14,801 nucleotides of DNA from contig JAWXTU010000061.1 of NCBI GenBank assembly GCA_044433285.1, positions 1-14,801 of the forward strand, given 5' to 3'. The notes under the pieces are model-generated. The model was not told the DNA's origin, did no database searches, and saw only the letters and a program-made list of their open reading frames with translations. The DNA is from Aphodosoma sp044433285 (GTDB lineage Bacteria; Bacteroidota; Bacteroidia; Bacteroidales; Paludibacteraceae). Made by a program: the position numbers and the translations under genes. How positions within the stretch are numbered: position 1 is the stretch's first letter; each line of letters opens with the position of its first letter. Below are positions 7,313-13,082 of the stretch, piece by piece.

Positions 7313-8549
7313 TGGCTACAACTTCTACTACAATTTTGTCTTTGTCGGCATCGTCGGCTAGGCTCCAATCTTCGTAGAAATATTTTTCGTAATTGATACG
7401 TAGCTCAGCCAAAATTGGAGAACCGAGTGTAAGAGTTACACCTGCAGTAAGGCGCTGACGAGCAATCTCATCTGCCACATATGAACCTGACGAGAGATAA
7501 CCCGAAGACATATCATTCATCATATCATAACGTGCCAACACGCTCACCTTATGAAAAACCTTTGGCAAAAGGATATCATAATTTATCATTCCTGTAAATC
7601 CATATGATGGATCAAAAGTTACATCATTAGTATATGTGCCATAAGAGGCTTCATAAGTACCATATGTTTTGTACAACCCCTCCACCTCGAAATGGAAGTT
7701 TGCCACGTCGGCTCTGAGACCTATGTCATAAAAATTAAGACGAATATATTCAGGCTCTACCGACTGCCAGTTGAGGTCGAACGTAAAATATTTGCACACC
7801 TTATATTCCATACGAGCCGAATAACTCATTGACTGTTGCCACTCGCTCTGGTCATACAATCCATCACCATTATACACACCAGCAGTAAGAGTTATCGGTA
7901 CATACTTCTTTGCATTATACGATGCAGTGAAACCCACATCACGCAACCCAGTAATCTGTTTTGCAACAAAAGCTCTATTTGCAAAATACATATTATAAGG
8001 TGAACGAAGATTATCAGTACTAAATGGTATCTTCATTTGTCCGATAGATAACGACAAAGATTTAATTGGCATCACCTTTACATATGCATCGAGCATTTTT
8101 GTAACCCCTTTATCAGACAAATCAATCTCAGCCTTATATGCTACCATTTGATGCACATTACCAGTAAGCGAAAATCTCGCATTGCGCACCTGAAACCTAC
8201 CAGCCTCTAATTGAGGACAATACTCATATTTACCTCTAATAGTACCGCTGATATGAGGCACATAATCCACTGCCTCCATCTTCTTTTTTTCCAAACGCAC
8301 TCCATCAACCTTCTCTTCGTCAGCTGGCGAAAATAGTTGATTTAAAATCTTATTCTCCTTTGTATCCAATTCGGTTTGCGTTTCATTAGCTATAGCTGCA
8401 ACCTTATTATCAACCATTTCAGTCTCACTACTAACTAGAGTTTCAACCTCATTATCAACCGTTACAATCTCGCTATCTTGTGAATATATCATCGTTGTAT
8501 GCAAAAACATACAACACAAAATTATCAAAAACAAATATCTATTTTTCAT
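7305..8549 (-). CDS. OprO/OprP-type outer-membrane porin
   Basis: A 414-residue secreted protein of the phosphate-selective porin O/P family. Residues 1-23 form a signal peptide (hydrophobic YLFLIILCCMFL core, cleavage near YSQ). Residues 25-90 are charged and T/E/N-rich, probably a periplasmic helical or coiled part. The barrel begins near residue 98 with ISGTIRGKYEYCP. Family signatures are RFQVRNARFSLTGNV, the YKAEIDLSDKG strand, LSLSIGQMKIPFS and the GLRDVGFTASY motif. The protein ends in an aromatic residue (VEVVARF), as barrels recognised by BamA do. The substrate is probably a small anion or polyphosphate but cannot be told from sequence. It lies between the HAD gene and kbl; a duplicated start region and a possible 6-codon leader precede it. 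Confidence 0.85.
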   Translation of the reverse strand: MKNRYLFLIILCCMFLHTTMIYSQDSEIVTVDNEVETLVSSETEMVDNKVAAIANETQTELDTKENKILNQLFSPADEEKVDGVRLEKKKMEAVDYVPHISGTIRGKYEYCPQLEAGRFQVRNARFSLTGNVHQMVAYKAEIDLSDKGVTKMLDAYVKVMPIKSLSLSIGQMKIPFSTDNLRSPYNMYFANRAFVAKQITGLRDVGFTASYNAKKYVPITLTAGVYNGDGLYDQSEWQQSMSYSARMEYKVCKYFTFDLNWQSVEPEYIRLNFYDIGLRADVANFHFEVEGLYKTYGTYEASYGTYTNDVTFDPSYGFTGMINYDILLPKVFHKVSVLARYDMMNDMSSGYLSSGSYVADEIARQRLTAGVTLTLGSPILAELRINYEKYFYEDWSLADDADKDKIVVEVVARF

Positions 8550-8566
8550 ATAATTTTATTTTTCAT
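8540..8566 (-). repeat. Duplicated start region and possible 6-codon leader ORF before the porin
   Basis: The 10 bases covering the porin start (ATGAAAAATA on the minus strand, 8540-8549) recur 17 bases upstream (8557-8566). The upstream copy opens a 6-codon frame, MKNKII (8546-8566), whose TGA stop overlaps the porin ATG as ATGA. That geometry would permit coupled re-initiation. Translation of the leader is not shown by any clear ribosome binding site. Confidence 0.5.
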
Positions 8567-8579
8567 TAGGGTAGCCGCT

Positions 8580-9311
8580 CTATGTTCGCTCTATTAACTC
8601 CGAATAACTATCTATTACCTGCGCAACCGAATCAAAAACAAGTCCGCTATTGCCACAATGGACAGAGAGATCCTCATCATTGAGTATCCCAGTGTTTACT
8701 ACCACAGTAAAGAGTCCAGCAGCCACGCTAGATTGCACACCAAGAGGTGCATTTTCTACGACAAAAGCCTCATTAGGCTCTACTCCAGACTTTTTCAGTG
8801 CCAACAGATAGGGCTCTGGGTCGGGTTTTCCGTGCTTTACATCATATGCAGTTATCATTTTCTCTGGCATAAAAATACCGGGAAAATATTCATCTAATAT
8901 TTGAAACAACGAGTGCTGCCCAGAACCAGTAACTATATATATATCAACCCCATCTGCCTTGAGTCGCTGCAAAAACTCTATAATATCAGCAACAGGTTTT
9001 ACTTCAGAAATCTCGCTAAATATTTGGCATTTCTTATCATAAATACGGGTTACCTCTTCATCTGAAATTTGCAGGTCATTGTACCTCAGAAAAGCATTTC
9101 TTATTGTATTATGCCCAGTGCGCCCCTCATTTAGATAAGCCTCATACTCAGTAAATTCCTCTATCCCCTCTTCACTCATCGTCATCTTCCATGACTTTGC
9201 ATGATATGGCATCGAGTCAAACAGAACACCGTCCATATCAAAAAAAGCCGCTTTAGGTTTTAACGAAGTATAACCACGTGCATTTAAATACTTTTTTATT
9301 GCTTCTCTCAT
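8580..9311 (-). CDS. HAD-superfamily phosphatase / beta-phosphoglucomutase-like
   Basis: A 243-residue haloacid dehalogenase-superfamily hydrolase, subfamily IA with an alpha-helical cap. Motif I is FFDMDGVLFDS with nucleophile D25 and acid/base D27. The cap occupies roughly residues 38-100. Motif II is VTGSGQ (threonine of about residue 133). The lysine of motif III is in HGKPDPEPYL, and motif IV is VVENAPLGVQSSVAAG, where VEN replaces the commoner VED/GDS but remains seen in the family. The FDSMPYHAKSW segment after motif I is like beta-phosphoglucomutases and sugar phosphatases. The likely substrate is a sugar or other small organic phosphate, and it cannot be named more exactly. The start is 6 bases after the stop of the PUR-alpha-like gene, so the two are almost certainly co-transcribed. 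Confidence 0.85.
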   Translation of the reverse strand: MREAIKKYLNARGYTSLKPKAAFFDMDGVLFDSMPYHAKSWKMTMSEEGIEEFTEYEAYLNEGRTGHNTIRNAFLRYNDLQISDEEVTRIYDKKCQIFSEISEVKPVADIIEFLQRLKADGVDIYIVTGSGQHSLFQILDEYFPGIFMPEKMITAYDVKHGKPDPEPYLLALKKSGVEPNEAFVVENAPLGVQSSVAAGLFTVVVNTGILNDEDLSVHCGNSGLVFDSVAQVIDSYSELIERT

Positions 9312-9317
9312 ATGTTA

Positions 9318-9755
9318 TTAAATCTCAAAATCTACCTCAACATCGTATTTACTAACAGGATTTTCTGCTTTCTCTTCAGCTTTTACGTCAGCCACCACTG
9401 GCTCTTCGACTACAACTGCTGACTCCTCTACTTGTCTAGGTTGATTTTGCGAACGATAGTCTCTATAATCAGTTATACCGTTAGCTTCATTAGCTTTTTT
9501 TATAAAATCAATTGTTTCAAGAAACGCGTCTGAAAACTTATCAAAATCCTCTTTGTAAAGGAAAATTTTATGTTTTTCGAATGTTACAGGTGCGTTCTCA
9601 TCGTCATTAAATCGTTTTTTACTTTCTGTAATTGCAAGAAAAAGATCATTGTTTCTACTCTTCTTTACATCTAGGTAATAGATACGCTTACCAGCTTTAA
9701 TCGCCTTAGAAAACACAATTTCTTGCTCTTTTCTCTCGTTTTTAAATTCTTCCAT
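9318..9755 (-). CDS. DUF3276 / PUR-alpha-like nucleic-acid-binding protein
   Basis: A 145-residue protein of the DUF3276 family, bacterial relatives of the eukaryotic PUR-alpha single-stranded DNA/RNA-binding proteins that are widespread in Bacteroidetes and known in Borrelia. One PUR repeat covers residues 10-92: EIVFSKAIKAGKRIYYLDVKK forms the strand part with the basic and aromatic binding surface, LFLAITESKKRF the next strands, and FEKHKIFLYKEDFDKF with the following helix completes the module. The fold normally works as a dimer. Residues 100-145 are acidic, V/E/A-rich and probably disordered. It is the first gene of the leftward group, transcribed away from nusB. A role in binding single-stranded RNA or DNA is inferred from the family. 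I see no clear promoter match upstream. Confidence 0.85.
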   Translation of the reverse strand: MEEFKNERKEQEIVFSKAIKAGKRIYYLDVKKSRNNDLFLAITESKKRFNDDENAPVTFEKHKIFLYKEDFDKFSDAFLETIDFIKKANEANGITDYRDYRSQNQPRQVEESAVVVEEPVVADVKAEEKAENPVSKYDVEVDFEI

Positions 9756-9838
9756 AAATTAGTTTTATTGATTATAAATTGTTATTATTCAGCCAATAAA
9801 TAGTTTTTTCAACTCATTTTCCACAAAAAAAACAGCCG

Positions 9839-9869
9839 AATTTTTCTGACTTCAAAGTTGAGAAAAATT
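9839..9869. promoter_or_regulatory. Perfect 9-base inverted repeat, possible operator or hairpin
   Basis: AATTTTTCT at 9839-9847 is the exact reverse complement of AGAAAAATT at 9861-9869, with a 13-base spacer that contains a further small dyad (ACTT-CA-AAGT). It lies about 85 bases before the PUR-like gene and about 190 before nusB. The AT content means it could be chance. Confidence 0.3.
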
Positions 9870-10023
9870 TTTCATACTGCAAAATTTTTTTGCTCTTTTT
9901 TTAAGTTTTTTTTTCAAGCTCAAAATAGCAAGTTATACCTCTAACAATCAACACAATACCACCACTCGCAAAACATAATCCAAAATCATCAAATAAACAT
10001 ACCAATCGTATCATATTTTTTTG

Positions 10024-10031
10024 TATCTTTG
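10024..10031 (+). promoter_or_regulatory. -7 box of the nusB operon promoter
   Basis: TATCTTTG followed by C is a perfect Bacteroidetes TAnnTTTG -7 element. A matching -33 TTTG is not evident in the expected position near 10000-10004. Transcription would start near 10037, leaving about 19 bases before the nusB ATG at 10056. Confidence 0.7.
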
Positions 10032-10055
10032 CACCGTAAAAACATTTAACGAAAT

Positions 10056-10979
10056 ATGGTAAACAGAGTTCTTTTAAGAGTAAAAGTATTGCAAATTTTA
10101 TACTCTTTTTTCATCAAGCAATCATCAGATTTAGCTGTAGCAGAAAAAGAGTTGCAATTTGGCGCAAAAAAATCATACGATCTGTATCATTCTCTTCTAC
10201 TGCTGATAGTTGAGGTAAAAAGATATTCAGAAAGTCGCATTGAACTAATCAAAAGTCGCGAATCAATTACAGGCGGGAACTACACCCCAAATATGCGATT
10301 TGTGAATAACAAATTCATTGAATATCTTGAGAATAGCGAAGAGTTTAATTCGTATATCTCTAACAGTAGTCTATCGTGGGCAGATCATACAGATGTTGTA
10401 AAAAAAATATATGACAGTATGGTAGAATCTGACTATTTCAATAACTATATGAATAGCGATGAGAATAGTGTAACAGACGATAAATCGTTGATACGCAAAA
10501 TAATACGCACAGAACTGACTAACAACGAAGATTTATATACTACATTAGAGGATATATCTATATATTGGATTGATGATGTGGATATTATACTAAGTTTTGT
10601 AGAGAAGAGTGTAAAAAACTTTGACAAACCAGAGGGCGAGGGCGATGTTTTGCTACCGATGTACAAAGATGAATCGGACTACACATTTGCGAATAATTTA
10701 TTGAACAACACCATCGTAAAGAGTGCGGAATTTGATGAACTTCTTCGTCCGTATATGGTAAATTGGGAGTTGGAGCGTATGGCAGTTATGGATATCCTAA
10801 TCCTTAAAATGGCACTAACAGAGATACTAGATTTTGATACTATCCCAGCTAATGTAACGTTGAATGTATATATCGACCTTGCAAAAGCATACAACTCGCC
10901 AAAGAGCGGTAAATTTGTAAACGGTGTGTTGGATAAGATAGTGAAAGACCTACGTAAAGAGAATAAAATATTAAAATAA
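10056..10979 (+). CDS. nusB: Transcription antitermination factor NusB
   Basis: A 307-residue NusB of the long Bacteroidetes form, about twice the size of the E. coli protein. It starts with VNRVLLRVKVLQILYSFF, the RNA-binding first helix of the family. The canonical helical NusB domain occupies the C-terminal part, from about residue 210 (FANNLLNNTIVKSAEFDELLRPYMVNWELERMAVMDILILKMALTEIL is its centre, given here only to locate it between residues 213 and 261). It ends with the TLNVYIDLAKAYNSPKSGKFVNGVLDKI signature near 267-295. The middle region, about 60-200, is lineage-specific. With NusE it binds boxA RNA to support rRNA transcription. It heads a four-gene plus-strand operon with yajC 25 bases downstream. 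Confidence 0.93.
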   Translation: MVNRVLLRVKVLQILYSFFIKQSSDLAVAEKELQFGAKKSYDLYHSLLLLIVEVKRYSESRIELIKSRESITGGNYTPNMRFVNNKFIEYLENSEEFNSYISNSSLSWADHTDVVKKIYDSMVESDYFNNYMNSDENSVTDDKSLIRKIIRTELTNNEDLYTTLEDISIYWIDDVDIILSFVEKSVKNFDKPEGEGDVLLPMYKDESDYTFANNLLNNTIVKSAEFDELLRPYMVNWELERMAVMDILILKMALTEILDFDTIPANVTLNVYIDLAKAYNSPKSGKFVNGVLDKIVKDLRKENKILK

Positions 10980-11004
10980 TTACAATATAAACAGATAAAA
11001 ATTT

Positions 11005-11334
11005 ATGCTTACAATTTTTTTACAAGCTGCCGATGCAGCTACAACAGGTGGAGCTGGTTGGACTAACATCGTTATGATTTTGTTAATCTTCGTGATTTTC
11101 TATTTCTTTATGATTCGTCCACAAACAAAACAACAAAAAGAGATTAAAAAATTCCAAGATTCACTAGAGAATGGCAAACAAGTGGTTACATCTGGTGGAA
11201 TTTATGGCAAAATACGTGAAGTAAAAGATGATTACGTATTACTTGAAGTTGCAGATGGTGTAAAAATCAGAGTTAACAAAAATATGGTGTTCGACTCTCC
11301 AAAAGAGGCAGCACAACAAACACCTCAAAAATAA
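11005..11334 (+). CDS. yajC: Preprotein translocase subunit YajC
   Basis: A 109-residue inner-membrane protein. Residues 1-20 are a short periplasmic N-terminus. Residues 22-38 form one membrane span (VMILLIFVIFYFFMI), followed at once by the family signature RPQTKQQKEIKKFQDSL. The cytoplasmic domain carries the conserved VVTSGGIYGKI motif and VKIRVNKNMV. YajC associates with the SecDF complex and the Sec translocase. Size and motifs fit the family throughout. It lies between nusB and ybbR, an arrangement common in Bacteroidales. Confidence 0.95.
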   Translation: MLTIFLQAADAATTGGAGWTNIVMILLIFVIFYFFMIRPQTKQQKEIKKFQDSLENGKQVVTSGGIYGKIREVKDDYVLLEVADGVKIRVNKNMVFDSPKEAAQQTPQK

Positions 11335-11367
11335 TAAGAGAGAGCGGTAAAAGTATCTCTAATAATT

Positions 11368-11400
11368 CTTCTAAAATTTCAAAATAGCAGTTTTTAGAAG
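11368..11400 (+). other. 9-base inverted repeat in the yajC-ybbR gap
   Basis: CTTCTAAAA (11368-11376) and TTTTAGAAG (11392-11400) are exact reverse complements around a 15-base loop. The second arm ends 7 bases before the ybbR ATG at 11408, so a hairpin in the mRNA would occlude the translation start region. There is no U-tract, so it is not a normal terminator. Confidence 0.45.
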
Positions 11401-11407
11401 TCATAGT

Positions 11408-12403
11408 ATGAAATATAAAAATTTTCAAGCTAACATAACTACAAATAAAAATAGAGTTACTACATTCTTAAAATCTAAGGATGTGGTAACTTTTTTAGTT
11501 TTTCTGGTACTCGCTTTTCTACTGTGGTTAATGCACGGCACCAGTTCACGGAGCAAGTTAAAATGCAACATTGAGATAGCCTATATTGGTATACCAGAGG
11601 AGGTTGAGTTTATCAATGAGCTACCAAAAACCATTAGCGTAACCATTAAAGATGAGGGTAAATTCTTGTGGAACTACTACATCAATGGGTTCGATGCTGT
11701 AAGGGTAGATTTAACTGATAAATTCATATACGCGAGCGATGTCACGCTAAATATTGACTATAGAGAGTCTATTTCGCGCATAGAGCTGCACCTCGAATCG
11801 TCTACAGACATTGTAGAGATATCGCCTAATTTTTATCTCGGAGAGTACAGCCGATTACAGAGCAAAGAGGTGCCTATTTACCTCAAAACACCATTTAAAT
11901 TTGCCGAACATATGGTGCTAAAAGATTCAATATCAATCTCGCACAAAACCATTAAAATCAGTGGCAAACAAGAGTTGATTGACTCCATCACTTGCGTATA
12001 CATAAAACCAATAGATGTGGTTATAAACAAAAGTGTATCATTGAGCGCACCACTAGAAATTGCTGAGGGCATAAACGTTAGAGATAGCGTAGTAAATATT
12101 GATATTTCGACAGAGATGAGCACAGAGAAGACACTTCAACTACCGTTGCGAATTGTTAATCTGCCAGATGATATTGTGCTACACACATTCCCCTCAACCG
12201 TGCAGGCGAATTTCAGCATCGGGCTGAGCAGATATAAATTAGTTGATGAAAACGATTTTGAGATAGTGTTTGATTTCAACGATATATTGTCGTCAGAAAC
12301 CGATGAGATAAAAACCAATATACTGAGAGTCAACAAAACTCCTAGCGACATATATAATCTACGCCTTTCACCCAGAGAGGTAGAATATATCATTGAGAAG
12401 TAA
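11408..12403 (+). CDS. YbbR-domain (CdaR-like) membrane-anchored protein
   Basis: A 331-residue protein with a basic cytoplasmic N-terminus (residues 1-26), one membrane span at about 27-44 (VVTFLVFLVLAFLLWLMHG), and an extracytoplasmic region of beta-rich YbbR-like repeats. The first repeat runs from about 52 to 135 (CNIEIAYIGIP, LPKTISVTIKDEG); others follow near 155-225 and 240-330 (LQLPLRIVNLPDDI, FPSTVQANFSIGL). In Firmicutes the YbbR protein CdaR modulates the di-adenylate cyclase CdaA. In Bacteroidetes the gene is typically found next to coaE and yajC, and its role is not well defined. No cyclase gene is in the window. The 74-base upstream gap contains a hairpin, and coaE starts 47 bases downstream. 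Confidence 0.85.
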   Translation: MKYKNFQANITTNKNRVTTFLKSKDVVTFLVFLVLAFLLWLMHGTSSRSKLKCNIEIAYIGIPEEVEFINELPKTISVTIKDEGKFLWNYYINGFDAVRVDLTDKFIYASDVTLNIDYRESISRIELHLESSTDIVEISPNFYLGEYSRLQSKEVPIYLKTPFKFAEHMVLKDSISISHKTIKISGKQELIDSITCVYIKPIDVVINKSVSLSAPLEIAEGINVRDSVVNIDISTEMSTEKTLQLPLRIVNLPDDIVLHTFPSTVQANFSIGLSRYKLVDENDFEIVFDFNDILSSETDEIKTNILRVNKTPSDIYNLRLSPREVEYIIEK

Positions 12404-12445
12404 TTTATCAATAGCTTTTTATCAATAACTATTTATCAATTCTGG
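12404..12445 (+). repeat. Three tandem 14-base repeats between ybbR and coaE
   Basis: Units at 12404-12417, 12418-12431 and 12432-12445 each begin TTTATCAAT; the first two continue with A and then diverge. The array starts at the first base after the ybbR stop codon and ends 5 bases before the coaE ATG. It therefore fills almost the whole gap, including the ribosome-loading region of coaE. Confidence 0.85.
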
Positions 12446-12450
12446 TTCAT

Positions 12451-13053
12451 ATGAAGTTAATAGGCATTACAGGGGGCATTGGGGCAGGCAAAAGCGTGGT
12501 ATCCCAGATAATAAAATCTACAGGGCTAAAAGTCTACGACTCTGACAGAGAGGCAAAGAGATTAATCAATCAATCTGCCGTTATCAGAGAGAAGTTGATA
12601 TCGCTGTTCGGGGCTGAAGTGTATCTCAGTAATGGGATAATCAACAAACCACTACTAGCCAACGCAATTTTTTCCAACGAAGAGATGAGATTGAGGGTAA
12701 ACTCGATTGTGCACCCAGTGGTGTGCGGTGATATAAAAGAGTGGTACAATACCCTATCTGGACGTGCAAACCGAGTGCAGTTTCCACTCTGCTTTGTGGA
12801 GAGTGCCATACTATTTGAGAGTGGCATTGAGCAGCTAACATCCGCTGTGATTTATGTAGATGCACCAGAACAAATACGTTTAAATAGGATTCTTAAGCGC
12901 GACAATACCGTTGCATTTGAAGCAATTAAACGGATAGAGAGCCAACACGAAATCGACTCTCTAAACCGTTCAAAATCTGATTATATCATCAATAATGATG
13001 AGACCGCTTTACTCACTCCACAGGTTTATGATGTATTGGTGATGTTGCATTAA
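12451..13053 (+). CDS. coaE: Dephospho-CoA kinase
   Basis: A 200-residue P-loop kinase that phosphorylates the 3'-hydroxyl of dephospho-CoA with ATP, the last step of CoA synthesis, in the cytoplasm. The P-loop GGIGAGKS is at residues 8-15, right after the first strand (MKLIGIT). The substrate-binding VYDSDREAKRL stretch follows at about 28-38. IVHPVV (near 90) and the FVESAILFESG segment (residues of about 114-124), which carries the equivalent of the family PLLFE motif, are present. The lid region RLNRILKRD is near 145. Length is normal. It is the last gene of the nusB operon and converges with the lipoprotein gene across 29 bases. No obvious terminator hairpin lies between them. Confidence 0.95.
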   Translation: MKLIGITGGIGAGKSVVSQIIKSTGLKVYDSDREAKRLINQSAVIREKLISLFGAEVYLSNGIINKPLLANAIFSNEEMRLRVNSIVHPVVCGDIKEWYNTLSGRANRVQFPLCFVESAILFESGIEQLTSAVIYVDAPEQIRLNRILKRDNTVAFEAIKRIESQHEIDSLNRSKSDYIINNDETALLTPQVYDVLVMLH

Positions 13054-13082
13054 TTGTGATTGACTTGAGGTTAGTTAAATAG

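Larger units (their letters stand above)
9756..10055. other. Divergent intergenic region between the PUR-like gene and nusB
   Basis: These 300 bases contain no gene. They are very AT-rich with several long T and A runs (for example 9895-9914). They hold the nusB promoter at the right end and a 9-base inverted repeat in the middle. A convincing -7 box for the leftward gene was not found, so its promoter must be atypical. Confidence 0.7.

Noticed and set aside
13054..13082. Terminator between convergent coaE and the lipoprotein gene
   Set aside because: I looked for a stem with a U-tract in the 29-base gap and its edges and found none worth calling.
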